This document shows, in pieces, positions 51,561 to 60,575 of a DNA stretch of 64,000 nucleotides. The DNA lies in the NCBI GenBank assembly GCA_938743325.2, contig OW568892.1, positions 62,001 through 126,000 of the forward strand. Direction: 5' to 3'. The translations under genes were made by a program, and so were the position numbers. Source of the DNA: Pycnococcus provasolii (Eukaryota > Chlorophyta > Pseudoscourfieldiophyceae > Pseudoscourfieldiales > Pycnococcaceae). The notes under the pieces are model-generated. The model saw nothing but the letters and a program-made list of their open reading frames with translations, was not told the origin of the DNA and did not search any database. How positions within the stretch are numbered: the stretch's first letter is position 1; each line of letters opens with the position of its first letter.

Positions 51561-51862
51561 GTTAATGTTATGTTGGTTTCACAAGTCAATGCCGGTCGAC
51601 TTCAAGGAAAAGAAAAGAAAAGAGGGTCCCCTCCCATTAGGGTTTAAGGCCGTGCCAACTAGGGTTACCAAATAGGAGGAGGGAGACCTGTCTCTTCCAT
51701 CTTTCTCTGGGTAATATGTCACACAAATACGCACCCTTGGTCACGATACTTCTGTATTTTTGTTATGCACAAAAATTCACAATTTATAGTTTACACTGTA
51801 CACTTTACGGTACTGTACGCAACACTAATTTATGCTACGGTATCGTAGTACTACTTGATTGG

Positions 51863-54085
51863 TCAGAATATTAGCTTGCACTTGAACGGAGGCTTGTTAT
51901 TCTCCTTAGTCTCCGCCGCATTAGACTCAAGCACGCGTCGGTCGCGAGGAACTTTCACAACCTCCAAACCACGGCGGAACAGCGCCGCAGACGCCACGCG
52001 CGAGGAGGGCGCCTCGTCTTGCAGCCGACACACACCAACGTTATTGAGAAGCACGGCGTCGTCCGGGTGGTGCACCAGAGCAGCCTCGTACATCGCGCAG
52101 GCATCTGCAATGTTGCGCGCACGCTGCTGCGGAGAGCGTGGCGGCTTGCCCTGCTCAAGCGCGAGCTTGCCCAGGAGGGCAACCACTTTCGGAGACGTCG
52201 CCGGCGCAGTCGCGTCGCCGCTGACCGCAAACGGTGGGAGGTGCAGAGGAGGAAGGATGCTCGTGAGCACACGCCTCGTGTCCTCCGCCTCGTCATGCCG
52301 ATCGTGAGACGCCAGCCAGTCCCCGTACTGCTGCAAAATACGCCAGTCGTGTGGATCCACGGAGAGGTTGTGCACGTACAGCGCCTCCGACGAGCGCCAA
52401 GTCATGACCTGCGCCTTCGTTAGGTGTCCCAGCGCGGTTGCGAACACGAGCACGGGAGCTACCACGATCACGCCGGCAGCAACACCGTTTGGCTGCGCCT
52501 TCTTTTTCTTATTCGTGCCAATCTCGTAGTGCTCCACAGTACCACTACCCGCCGCGACGTGCTCCATGGCGTCAGTCAAAATGCTCGCCAGCAAGGCTGC
52601 AAGTGGCACATACGGCAAGTACGCGTACCGGTCGCCGCCACGCTGCACGATGCCGTGCTGCACGATGCCGCACGTCGGCAGATGCAGCAACACGTATGCT
52701 AGTAGACACACAGCGCCAAAGCGTGCCCTCCGACCTCCCGCAGCCAACAGCGCCCAACCGCACCACGTAATAAGCGCGAGCGTGGCGCAGATGGAGAGTA
52801 ATGTCTCGCCAGGCACGTCTTTGGGCTCGAAATCCGCACCGACATTTACGGCGTAGTGCACGCGTAGACCTACGGGCCATAGGAAAGCGCGCAAGTAGAA
52901 GACGAGTGTCACGCATGCCTTGGCCAGCCGTTCGCCATAGTGCAGGTGGATCGTGTCGAGGCTCTCAGAAGTTCCGTCACTATTCGCCAGCATGGTCACC
53001 GCAACCGCCACGGCGAACAAACACCACATTTGCCTTGAGCCAAACTCGTTCATGTTTCGAGCGACGGCGTGTGCGGCACCTTTAAGAGTTCCCAGCACTC
53101 CCCAGCATATGCAAATGCCGTGCGATCGACTCGTGTCGTTGTGCACATCTTCGCCGTGCCAAAACAGTGCCCAAAGGATGTGTACAAGAGGCAGTGTGAC
53201 CGCGACACTCTTGCTGAGGAACGCCGCAGCGTACAGCACATTCCGCAGCGCGCATCCCGCACGGTACGATAGTGCTCTGTTTGCTTCTTGGTGAGCCAAG
53301 AAGGACAGCACCCATAACGGCGCGCAGATGGCGTACGGCAGTGCGGATGGCCAGCCGACGACTTCTGCGTGACATGGGTGCACTGCATATACGATGGCGG
53401 CCAGTGCAGCGCCGAGTTCGATCGATTTTGGACACGTCTTTCCGAACGGGTCACGCGTGCGCCAGATCCACGATCGGAGGAGTCTCCAGACGAGGCAGCT
53501 GTGCACGCAGTGTAGCGTCAGTGCGGCGCCCCGCCACACGAGAGGCTGCATTCCGAACGTGGACGCAACGAGTTTCTTGAAGAGTATCGACACTGGTTCG
53601 TAGACGTTGATGTTTTCTTCCGTGAACGCCTTGAGGATGCTATGCGTAGTCCATCGCGGCAACGTGTCAGCGCGGTTGACGAAGTTGGTTTGGTCGTCCC
53701 ACAGCAGCAGGTATTCCCACGCGCGCGTAGGTTCGTCTGTGGCTTGTACGACGTCTCGCGTCACGGGTCTGTACGCGAAAAGTATAATGAAGATGAAGAG
53801 CACCACCACACCTACGTGGTGTAAGGCCGGTAGGTTGTTAAGGTCATAATAGTTATGTAGGAAAGAGTAGAAGAAGCTGCGCACTACATGCACGAAGGAA
53901 TGTGAATGTGAATGGGAACATTCATGCGAAGTATTGGTAGTGACATGAATGTTGGTATGGTGTCGTCGCATTCGCATTCGCATTAACGCTGATGCTGATG
54001 TTGGCGACAAGGTGTTGCTGTTGTTGCTGTTGGTGGTGGTGCGGTTGGTCTCGGGCATGATGATCCCGAACGGCGAAAGAAACAT
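51863..54085 (-). CDS. TMTC-like multi-pass membrane protein (putative O-mannosyltransferase)
   Basis: A 740-residue protein. TMTC1-4 are ER O-mannosyltransferases with a GT-C membrane domain (DUF1736) followed by TPR repeats. Signs here are a hydrophobic helix near residue 90-105 followed by FAYRPVT, then LHCVHSCLVWRLLR, AALAAIVYAVHPCHAEVVGWPSALPYAI (family: LLFAVHPVHTEAV), further helices, and GGDRYAYLPYVPLAALL (family: ADRYLYLPS). A shorter TPR-like C-terminal part has alternating helices (ILQQYGDWLASHDRHDEAEDTRRVL; ACAMYEAALVHHPDDAVLLNNVGVCRL). Animal TMTCs have more TPRs, so this form is short. The N-terminal 60 residues are His/Asn/Thr-rich and low complexity. The start is the ATG at 54085; the upstream open frame lacks one. 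No introns. Confidence 0.78.
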   Translation of the reverse strand: MFLSPFGIIMPETNRTTTNSNNSNTLSPTSASALMRMRMRRHHTNIHVTTNTSHECSHSHSHSFVHVVRSFFYSFLHNYYDLNNLPALHHVGVVVLFIFIILFAYRPVTRDVVQATDEPTRAWEYLLLWDDQTNFVNRADTLPRWTTHSILKAFTEENINVYEPVSILFKKLVASTFGMQPLVWRGAALTLHCVHSCLVWRLLRSWIWRTRDPFGKTCPKSIELGAALAAIVYAVHPCHAEVVGWPSALPYAICAPLWVLSFLAHQEANRALSYRAGCALRNVLYAAAFLSKSVAVTLPLVHILWALFWHGEDVHNDTSRSHGICICWGVLGTLKGAAHAVARNMNEFGSRQMWCLFAVAVAVTMLANSDGTSESLDTIHLHYGERLAKACVTLVFYLRAFLWPVGLRVHYAVNVGADFEPKDVPGETLLSICATLALITWCGWALLAAGGRRARFGAVCLLAYVLLHLPTCGIVQHGIVQRGGDRYAYLPYVPLAALLASILTDAMEHVAAGSGTVEHYEIGTNKKKKAQPNGVAAGVIVVAPVLVFATALGHLTKAQVMTWRSSEALYVHNLSVDPHDWRILQQYGDWLASHDRHDEAEDTRRVLTSILPPLHLPPFAVSGDATAPATSPKVVALLGKLALEQGKPPRSPQQRARNIADACAMYEAALVHHPDDAVLLNNVGVCRLQDEAPSSRVASAALFRRGLEVVKVPRDRRVLESNAAETKENNKPPFKCKLIF

Positions 54086-54183
54086 GAAGAAAGGAAGGCT
54101 TGAAGGAAGCGGGAAGGAGTTCACCCCCCTGGGGCTGGGGCTGGCCTGGGGGGAACGAGGTGGGTGAACGAACTCCCCTACAA

Positions 54184-54243
54184 GAAACCCTAACCCAGTA
54201 ACCCTACCAAATAGATCTAACCCTAGACCTAACCCTAGACCTA
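54184..54243 (-). repeat. Telomere-like CCCTAAC/CCCTAGACC tract
   Basis: ACCCTAACCCAGTAACCCTACC followed by TCTAACCCTAGACCTAACCC and TAGACCTAAT. It lies 100 bp upstream of the TMTC-like start and adjoins the miniature LTR element. Confidence 0.8.
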
Positions 54244-54258
54244 ATCTTCAGTTCTACT

Positions 54259-54417
54259 TGTTTAATTGGGGTTTTTGATTGGGGGGAGTCGCTCGCGCTG
54301 CTGGTTCTGGGCGGCCGCCAGGAGGGTCACGGCCCCTCTTGAGACCCTCGAGTGGCCTCTCCCTTAGGGCTGCGCGCGCGTATCCACTCTTGCTGTTGGT
54401 TGCTTGCTTCGCAAACA
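54259..54417 (+). repeat. 5' LTR of the miniature element
   Basis: 159 bp, TGTTT...AAACA, identical by reading to 54759-54917. The following four bases (ACCT) are also shared, so the right edge could extend to 54421. Confidence 0.7.
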
Positions 54418-54758
54418 ACCTAACAGCCGCACTACACACGAGTAGTGGGAGGTCAAACACACGTCGGACGCGTCTTCGAGGGACGTAGTTTGTACACCGA
54501 AACGGTCTAAGTATCTACGCTTAGATCTAGACATCAGCAATCTCCGATTGGAAGTTTACTGTGTAGATCCTTAATCGATTGATTAATGGCTGACGCGCCG
54601 AACGAACTCGAGGTTCTGGAAGCTCGTCGCGAAATATTGCAGCTGGAGATTGCGCTCGCGCAGGAGCGCCGCGCAGCTGCAGAAGCTGAGCAGAAAGGCA
54701 AGAAGGCTGCCGACGAAGGAGGCGAGCCCACGTTAGATTACGTGGTGCCTGCCATCTA

Positions 54759-54917
54759 TGTTTAATTGGGGTTTTTGATTGGGGGGAGTCGCTCGCGCTG
54801 CTGGTTCTGGGCGGCCGCCAGGAGGGTCACGGCCCCTCTTGAGACCCTCGAGTGGCCTCTCCCTTAGGGCTGCGCGCGCGTATCCACTCTTGCTGTTGGT
54901 TGCTTGCTTCGCAAACA
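54759..54917 (+). repeat. 3' LTR of the miniature element
   Basis: Second copy of the 159-bp terminal repeat. Flanking sequences on both outer sides differ, so this is not a simple tandem duplication of a longer segment. Confidence 0.7.
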
Positions 54918-55299
54918 ACCTCCCACCCTCCCTCCCTGTTGACTATAGTTGGTTACTGGAGCAGGAGACCTACTTTTGGTTTTAATTTCGGTTTGTGTAA
55001 AAGATGACCTTCATTGGCAATACTGGCCCCCCCCTAAAACCTTAGCTCGACCCATTTATGTTGGAAACCCTAACCTTTTAACCTGCAAAGTCGTCCCTCC
55101 AAGAGCCAAGGTCCCTCGGGGTTCGGGTTAGGGTTCGGGTTAGGGTTACTACGTAAGGTGGTGTGCAGGTCGCGGCGGCGACGAACCCTGAGGCCACCAA
55201 CCCTTCGAAGGGACCTTTTCCTCGACCTCGAGGAGTCATTTTCCGACGGATTTCGTCTTAATCCTCCACCGCACAGCACAGCACATCATTTGACCCATC
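54918..55299 (+). promoter_or_regulatory. UFM1 promoter region with TTAGGG-like tract
   Basis: Contains GGTTCGGGTTAGGG repeated twice at 55119-55147, in the same spacing-from-start class (about 150 bp) as the tracts before several other genes. I see no exon. Confidence 0.5.
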
Positions 55300-55829
55300 A
55301 TGTCCAAGGTGACGTTCAAGATCACACTCACGAGTGACCCGAAGCTGCCTTACAAGTATGTGCGCTTACGCTTTTGATTTTGTTTTTGTTTTTGATTTTC
55401 AAATCGCCGATTTCTTTGTACTGTGTTGAGTGTATTTCGCTCGTCTTGGTCTGTTGCTTGGTGTTGAAATTCTTCTTAGGATCGAGACATTTGAGAACGA
55501 TCATATCACCTCTGCGTTAGCATACCCTCGAGGCTGGAGTGTTCAAACATATACTTACTCACTCACGTCACGCAAAACGCAAAACGCACACACACACACA
55601 CACACACGACACGTACACGACTAGAGTGCTGAACGTGCCCGAGGAAGCGCCGTTCACAGCCGTGCTCAAGTACGCCGCAGAGGAATTCAAGGTGCCCGCG
55701 CAAACGTCAGCCATCATCACCAACGACGGCGTGGGAATCAACCCCAGCCAGACGTCCGGGAACGTCTTTTTGAAACACGGGGGAGAACTCAGGCTCATAC
55801 CGAGGGACCGCGTCGGCGCTTCCAACTAA
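55300..55829 (+). CDS. UFM1: Ubiquitin-fold modifier 1 (UFM1), two exons
   Basis: Exons 55300-55355 and 55625-55829 are joined by a 269-bp intron (TACAA|GTATGT ... ACTAG|AGTGCTG), giving 86 residues; human UFM1 has 85. UFM1 is conjugated to ribosomal protein uL24 and other targets at the ER by UBA5, UFC1 and UFL1. Identity to human is high along the whole length: [81 protein letters not shown]. The precursor ends VG-ASN, so UFSP cleavage would remove three residues to expose Gly83 (human removes SC). The first exon is too short to stand out alone; it was placed by homology and splice sites. TGTAA is at 55877-55881. It is convergent with ARP4. Confidence 0.97.
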
Positions 55830-55928
55830 CTGCACAAAAAGACGTGTGCTCCGTTGGCCGACTGTGCGGTATGCTCTGTAAAAAAGATGACTTTTGAGAA
55901 TTACTTTTTTTTTTTCTGTCAAGTCTTT

Positions 55929-57314
55929 CTATGGACACTTGCGCTTTACCAGCGACGCGCCGTGCTCCTGGTATTCAGCCTTCGACATCCACATCTGCTG
56001 GAACGAACCTAAGCTCGCCAAGATTGAGCCGCCGATCCACGTCCCGTGCCTGCGCTCAGGAGGCTGTGCGGCGATCACCTTCACCTTCGCGCCAGGCGGC
56101 GCGTTGTCCGCAAGCTCGCGCTCGAGGCGCTCCTTCAGGCCGCCACACGTAGATCCGCCTCCGCACAGAAGCACGCCGCCGTACAGCTCCTTGCGCACGT
56201 CCACGTCGCAGCGACCCACCGCCTCCAAAATGAGAGACGCGAGACCCTTCGGCTCTGCCAACCCTTCCAAAAGAGCCGAGTCGTGCCACGGCAACTTTGC
56301 GCTGCTGTCTGGTAGAAATCCAGTGGCGAGGCGAGGCGTGAAGTAGCACTCTCCGAGGCGGTATCGCTCGGCGCCGATGCCAACCTCCGTTCCGTCGGGC
56401 AGCTCCGAGTTCACCGAGGGTATGTTCGCGACGGAAATGCCGCCCATCGTCTCCGTGGTACCTCCCGCGGAAGCGGCGCCCGCCTCGCCGTAGTCCCACG
56501 CCGTTCCAGACACCTGTATGACGCTCTCCTTGAAGTCCTGCGCAACGAGCATGCGGTGGTAGTGGTTGAACGACTCTGTCGTCTTGGGATAAGCGAGGTC
56601 CTCGACAGCCCACCCTCCCGAGTCCGTCTGCGTTCGTCGGAAGAGGTGCCTCGGCCTGACGCGTGCCCCGGACGCCGTGTCGAGCCACGTGAGCATGAGT
56701 TCGTTGAGCGCGCGTCCTCCGACGGGCGATCGTCCGACCGACTTCGTGAGCGCGTATCCGTCGTGCACGGCTGTGCACGTGACTCCCGAGTGTCCCATGT
56801 CGACGACCAAGCTGGTTGCCCTTCCTGTGCTGAACGACGCGAGAACGGGTTGCTTCGCGAGGAAGACTGCCGGTGCGTCAAACTTCTCGAAGAGCATTTC
56901 GACGTTTTTCTCCGAGTCTGCTCGCGACGTCGCGGGCGGTTCTGCGACTAGCAGGGGGTGTTCTGATGGCGTGACGCGGAGTACACTTTTGAGTGCGTGG
57001 TCGTAGACGTTCTCGAGCACGTCCCAGTTCTCCACCGCACCCCCTTCAGACGCCATCGCGCCGACCACTTCGCCGTGATCACGCCTGAAGAACGCGTTCG
57101 AGTGCCCGACGTAAATCGTGCGCTTTCCCGTCTTATTACTACCCGCATCCACCATCTCGACATCTTCAGAACCTTCCCCTCCTCCTCCTAACGATGAGCA
57201 TATTCCTATGGACGGGAAGACGCCTTTGGGTGTTTCTTCACCGGCGAAACCGACTTTCGCCGTCGACGAGCCGATGTCAAGCACCAAACCGCCCGTCTCG
57301 TCGCCGCCGTACAT
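55929..57314 (-). CDS. ARP4: Actin-related protein 4 (ARP4/BAF53, ACTL6A-like)
   Basis: Nuclear actin-related protein shared by SWI/SNF, INO80/SWR1 and NuA4 chromatin complexes, where it pairs with actin. The protein has 461 residues, one exon. The start MYGGDETGGLVLDIGSSTAKVGFAGEETPKGVFP matches human BAF53 ([30 protein letters not shown]). Other landmarks are VVDMGHSGVTCTAVHDGYAL (phosphate loop 2), DVDVRKELYGGVLLCGGGSTCGGLKERL, and the end SWIGG-type WIGGSILASLGSFQQMWMSKAEYQEHG...KRKCP, which is nearly identical to BAF53's C-terminus. An acidic Gly-rich insert near residues 42-62 is typical of this ARP class. The start is an ATG at 57314. Confidence 0.95.
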   Translation of the reverse strand: MYGGDETGGLVLDIGSSTAKVGFAGEETPKGVFPSIGICSSLGGGGEGSEDVEMVDAGSNKTGKRTIYVGHSNAFFRRDHGEVVGAMASEGGAVENWDVLENVYDHALKSVLRVTPSEHPLLVAEPPATSRADSEKNVEMLFEKFDAPAVFLAKQPVLASFSTGRATSLVVDMGHSGVTCTAVHDGYALTKSVGRSPVGGRALNELMLTWLDTASGARVRPRHLFRRTQTDSGGWAVEDLAYPKTTESFNHYHRMLVAQDFKESVIQVSGTAWDYGEAGAASAGGTTETMGGISVANIPSVNSELPDGTEVGIGAERYRLGECYFTPRLATGFLPDSSAKLPWHDSALLEGLAEPKGLASLILEAVGRCDVDVRKELYGGVLLCGGGSTCGGLKERLERELADNAPPGAKVKVIAAQPPERRHGTWIGGSILASLGSFQQMWMSKAEYQEHGASLVKRKCP

Positions 57315-57725
57315 GCTATGCTAGAATATGATACGACGACGGAAAAATACGGGAAAATAAACGGAGCTCCCGGAGCGGCGGCGTGCGGACTGTGGGGTTT
57401 GAATAGAGCGGAGCAGGGTTTGGAGTGGCGAGCGCGCGAGACGCGCATAAACCGCCGTTTTCGCAGCAGCCGGGAACAGGGTTCTAATGCTGCGTGGTTG
57501 GCCTTTCTAGGGTTGCCAGCGGCACGACGAATGGACGACACCTACGGGAGGGGACACCGGAACAACACTCTAAGGGAACACGACAGGGGAACACAGAGCA
57601 CGCACAGCAGGGGGGGATACCCCTTGAGGCACGGCCGCCTCTTAGCGCGGTGACTCACTGCGGTTCGGCTCGAGGGAAGAGGGAGAGGGAATATTGGGTT
57701 CATATTTCTTTTAATACACTTTATT

Positions 57726-59309
57726 ATGGCGTCCAAGAGTGCCACTACGTTGGCCTCTAGCCCACCTAAGCCCTCGACCGTAGCTCCCACCTCCGTGTGG
57801 TCGTTGCTCGGCGAACAAGGCTTTGAGACTACCGCCTTCTCAAGCTTCTTCGAGCCCTCCGTGGCCGAAGGAAAGGAAAGTATAGAGCTCCCAAAGGGCT
57901 GCGGAGCTCACCTGCTTTATGGCGTTGCGCCGCACGAGCTCAGCACGGCTGTGCAAGCTTACAGCGAGCTGTTGTCGCTTAAGCTAGCTTACCACCAGCC
58001 TGAGGAAGAAGAGCCTTCACGTCGCGCCAACACAGAGCTGGGGCGCCTCTTCCGTTACCACGGAGACGTGAAAGGCCTTGCAGCACTCACGGACGATAGC
58101 GAGTTCGCTTTGGCTGCATACTTCAACTCAGACGGGCAGGAAGACTTTGTGTCACACGGGGATAACGCACTGGCGTCTGACTTGCAGAACGTTAGGGCTC
58201 TAACTCAAGATCTTCTAGAACATGTTACACCTCCATCGCGAGATTTTCTGGGAGGCAGATTGCTCGAGGTGTACATGGTGGGATTTCTCCAACCGATCGA
58301 CGTTCTAGCTCTGCAAGCCTTTGCTAGCGCGAACACTAAGCGACACCTGAGGGCTAAAGAGCGCGGAGACGAACTGCTGGCGTCCCTTTTTGGGGGGTTC
58401 ACTGATTCTCACCAAGATCTTAAGTGCGTGACCATAACGCACAAGCGCGGTTACGCCGCGAACAAGCCCACTTTCGACTGCTGTGAAAGGCAGCGCAAAG
58501 ACGGCTGGATTACGTGCTCTAGACATGCTCAGGGGCACAGCTGGTCACACATGATCGCTTCGATCTACCTGGAAGAGAGGGAGCTCCCCGCAGCTGCTCA
58601 GCCCGTTTGCGCAGCGTGCTACTCACCAGACGATTGGCACCAGCCCCAGACGGATCCAAACGCGGTCGACGACTTCGCTTACTGCATATGCGGCCGCGCG
58701 TTTTCAGCAGCTTGTATGGCCAAGGCGCAGACGAGGTTGGGAGCGGACCTTGCAATGAAGCTGGCCGAGAATGAAGAAAGCATCTCGATATGCGAAATTT
58801 GTCTCGCCACGTCGCCGATTGCTGTCCACATGGCCTGCGTCCACCCTTCGCTTCTCGCTCGCGGCAGCCTATCCGCCGGACTGGTATCCATACGTCCGTT
58901 GATTGTGCACGATGCCTATACTGCTGGGTTCACGGATCCCGAGCGTTCGCACGCGGCGATGAGGCTGACAGCCGAGGACCGAGTTGCTGCTCTCGCAGCC
59001 GCACCGGCAGTCACGGCGGCGCCGACTCCCAAGGTTTTACAAACGGCCAAGAAGTCGAAAACGTTCCGCTCGGCGTTACTGCAAACCACGACCAAGATCA
59101 AGGATAAGGAACGAGAGATGATCAGTGACAAAGACGCGGAGGACGATGAAGGCAACGGACTGGCGGAACTTCAGCAGGCGATGGCTCTAGCAGTGGGTGT
59201 GTCGGAACAGCCGCCGCACGAATCCCGAGCAGCTGCAGCGCGGAAGGATAATGATCGCCGCACTGAAGTTGAAATGGGGACTCATTCAACAATGGGTCCC
59301 AGATGGTAG
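57726..59309 (+). CDS. Orphan Cys/His-rich protein of unknown function, possibly element-derived
   Basis: A 527-codon frame from an ATG at 57726. I do not recognise it. The first 200 residues are mixed helical. Residues about 240-400 are rich in Cys and His in zinc-site-like pairs: FDCCERQRKDGWITCSRHAQGHSW, PVCAACYSPDDWH, YCICGRAFSAACM, ISICEICLAT...HMACVH. This resembles one or two PHD/RING-like zinc modules. The C-terminus is basic, then acidic, and disordered. Codon use is less GC-biased than in the flanking genes, and the frame sits in a gene-poor stretch with hairpins and tandem repeats. That context would suit a mobile-element protein, but no transposase, polymerase or terminal repeats are identified. 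The 57315-57725 segment before it shows nothing else. Confidence 0.45.
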   Translation: MASKSATTLASSPPKPSTVAPTSVWSLLGEQGFETTAFSSFFEPSVAEGKESIELPKGCGAHLLYGVAPHELSTAVQAYSELLSLKLAYHQPEEEEPSRRANTELGRLFRYHGDVKGLAALTDDSEFALAAYFNSDGQEDFVSHGDNALASDLQNVRALTQDLLEHVTPPSRDFLGGRLLEVYMVGFLQPIDVLALQAFASANTKRHLRAKERGDELLASLFGGFTDSHQDLKCVTITHKRGYAANKPTFDCCERQRKDGWITCSRHAQGHSWSHMIASIYLEERELPAAAQPVCAACYSPDDWHQPQTDPNAVDDFAYCICGRAFSAACMAKAQTRLGADLAMKLAENEESISICEICLATSPIAVHMACVHPSLLARGSLSAGLVSIRPLIVHDAYTAGFTDPERSHAAMRLTAEDRVAALAAAPAVTAAPTPKVLQTAKKSKTFRSALLQTTTKIKDKEREMISDKDAEDDEGNGLAELQQAMALAVGVSEQPPHESRAAAARKDNDRRTEVEMGTHSTMGPRW

Positions 59310-59401
59310 GAATAATGTATTGGAAGATGGACGACTCTCGTTCATCACTGGCTCTGGTGTTAGTTGGAATATAGATGGAGGGCTGTGGGTAGTTTGGAAT
59401 C

Positions 59402-59424
59402 CCATATGACAGATTGTCATATGG
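59402..59424. repeat. Perfect 10-bp hairpin with 3-nt loop
   Basis: CCATATGACA-GAT-TGTCATATGG, all ten pairs complementary. It lies about 90 bp after the stop of the Cys-rich frame. Confidence 0.85.
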
Positions 59425-59497
59425 AATAGGTCGAGGTGCCTCCTTGACATTGGACTTTTAACCAGGATGTAGGTCGGAGTTTTCTCTCGACCTATTC
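59424..59497. repeat. 12-bp inverted repeat with 50-bp spacer
   Basis: GAATAGGTCGAG at 59424-59435 pairs perfectly with CTCGACCTATTC at 59486-59497. It abuts the preceding hairpin, so the two could form a compound structure in RNA. Confidence 0.8.
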
Positions 59498-59622
59498 TCC
59501 CCTTGGAAGGGTCTGGCGCGCCGAGACGCACTCGGGCACACCCTTCACTTTTACCCCATAGTAACCTTCACTCTTCTCTTTTATTTATTTTCCCCCGCGG
59601 CGCCATACTTCTTTGACACTTA

Positions 59623-59737
59623 ACCTTACCGCGAGTCCGCGAGCTCCTGATGCGAGCCGTACACCTTACCGCGAGCTGCTGATGCGAGCTGCTCACCTTA
59701 CCTTGAGCTGCTGATGCGAGCCGCTCACCTTACCTTG
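59623..59737 (+). repeat. Tandem array, 32-40 bp unit, about 3.3 copies
   Basis: Units CCTTACCGCGAGCTGCTGAT followed by GCGAGCTGCTCA begin at 59623 (40 bp, with an internal GAGTCCGC duplication), 59664 (32 bp), 59696 (32 bp) and 59728 (partial). Confidence 0.85.
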
Positions 59738-60575
59738 TCACGCCAGGAGAGGGAGAGTAGGGGTTTAAGGGGAGGGGGAGAGATCTAGATTAGATGAGAT
59801 TTGGGGACCCCTTGTTAAGGCTCCGGTTCAGTGGGGACTTGTGGCCGCGGCGGAGCCGGCAGGGAGAATCATTGGCGACGAGCTTTTAACGCACGGGACG
59901 TGCGTCGAGCGCCATAGGAGAGAGAGAGAGAGAAAGACGATTAAGAGTGTAACTGGGTGAGATAGACCCAACTACAGCAGCTTCAGGTGGGTGACGACGA
60001 ACTTAAGGTGAACGGGATCAAACATCAGGGGGAAAATTAACACGTTAAAAGCTGGAGAGGCGGCACGTCGCGTCGCAGGACAACCCTTCGGTGAATGGTA
60101 AGCAGCTCCGACGAGGAGGAGCAACGAGACAACAGAGAGGGTACACCTCCACCAAGGCGCAGCAGTGCGGCAGGAGCGCAAGGCACACCTGCAAGGCGGA
60201 GCCTAGGAGGGGAGAGAGCGTCCACGCCTGATCAATTAAACTCGCCAGCGGTCACGCGGAGTACGCCACCGCCGCCGCGGCTTCGTCCGGCTACACGAAT
60301 TTCTCCGGTATGGCAGTATCTCCGCGTCGCGCTTGACGCCTCGGTTCTTGTTGGAAACAAAACTCCTACTCCTCTCCACACCACCCAGACGCCAGCTCCG
60401 CTGGTATGGCGGCGCGTCGGGCGCGACACCAAGCCACCCGGGGCCCGGGCCCTTTTGCTGCTGACTTTAACCGTTACAGTGTCCCGTTTAAGGGCGTATC
60501 CCCAAGTAACGCTTCCCCCGGACCCATTCATTATTGCCGGTTTCGTGTTTCGCATGTCACAGCAAGTTGGTCACC

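Larger units (their letters stand above)
54259..54917 (+). mobile_element. Miniature LTR retroelement (TRIM-like), two identical terminal repeats
   Basis: Two direct repeats of 159 bp (54259-54417 and 54759-54917) are exactly 500 bp apart and appear identical throughout. Each begins TGTTT and ends AAACA, the TG...CA inverted termini expected of LTRs. The 341-bp interior has no polymerase; it holds a short coding stretch (54586-54765) rich in Glu, Ala and Arg that may derive from a Gag-type coiled coil. Clear target-site duplications and primer-binding site are not obvious to me. The size and structure fit a non-autonomous terminal-repeat retroelement in miniature. Identical LTRs imply a young insertion. 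It sits between the divergent TMTC and UFM1 genes. Confidence 0.65.
59310..60575. other. Repeat-rich spacer: two hairpins, a 32-bp tandem array, and a proline-rich open frame
   Basis: Contains strong inverted repeats at 59402-59424 and 59424-59497, a tandem array at 59623-59737, a GAGA run near 59920-59935, and from 60095 an ATG frame reading Ser/Pro/Arg-rich low-complexity protein (VSSSDEEEQRDNREG...STPDQLNSP) that becomes antisense-like where it meets the next gene. The combination looks like debris of a mobile element, but no family can be named. Confidence 0.35.

Noticed and set aside
54279-54985. Two similar 68-codon frames 500 bp apart
   Set aside because: They are chance frames inside the two identical terminal repeats of the miniature element.
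59359-59935. Possible LTR beginning TGTTAGTTGGAATATAG after the Cys-rich frame
   Set aside because: The first bases resemble LTR starts, but I could not find a matching second copy, a credible end, or polymerase sequence in the window.
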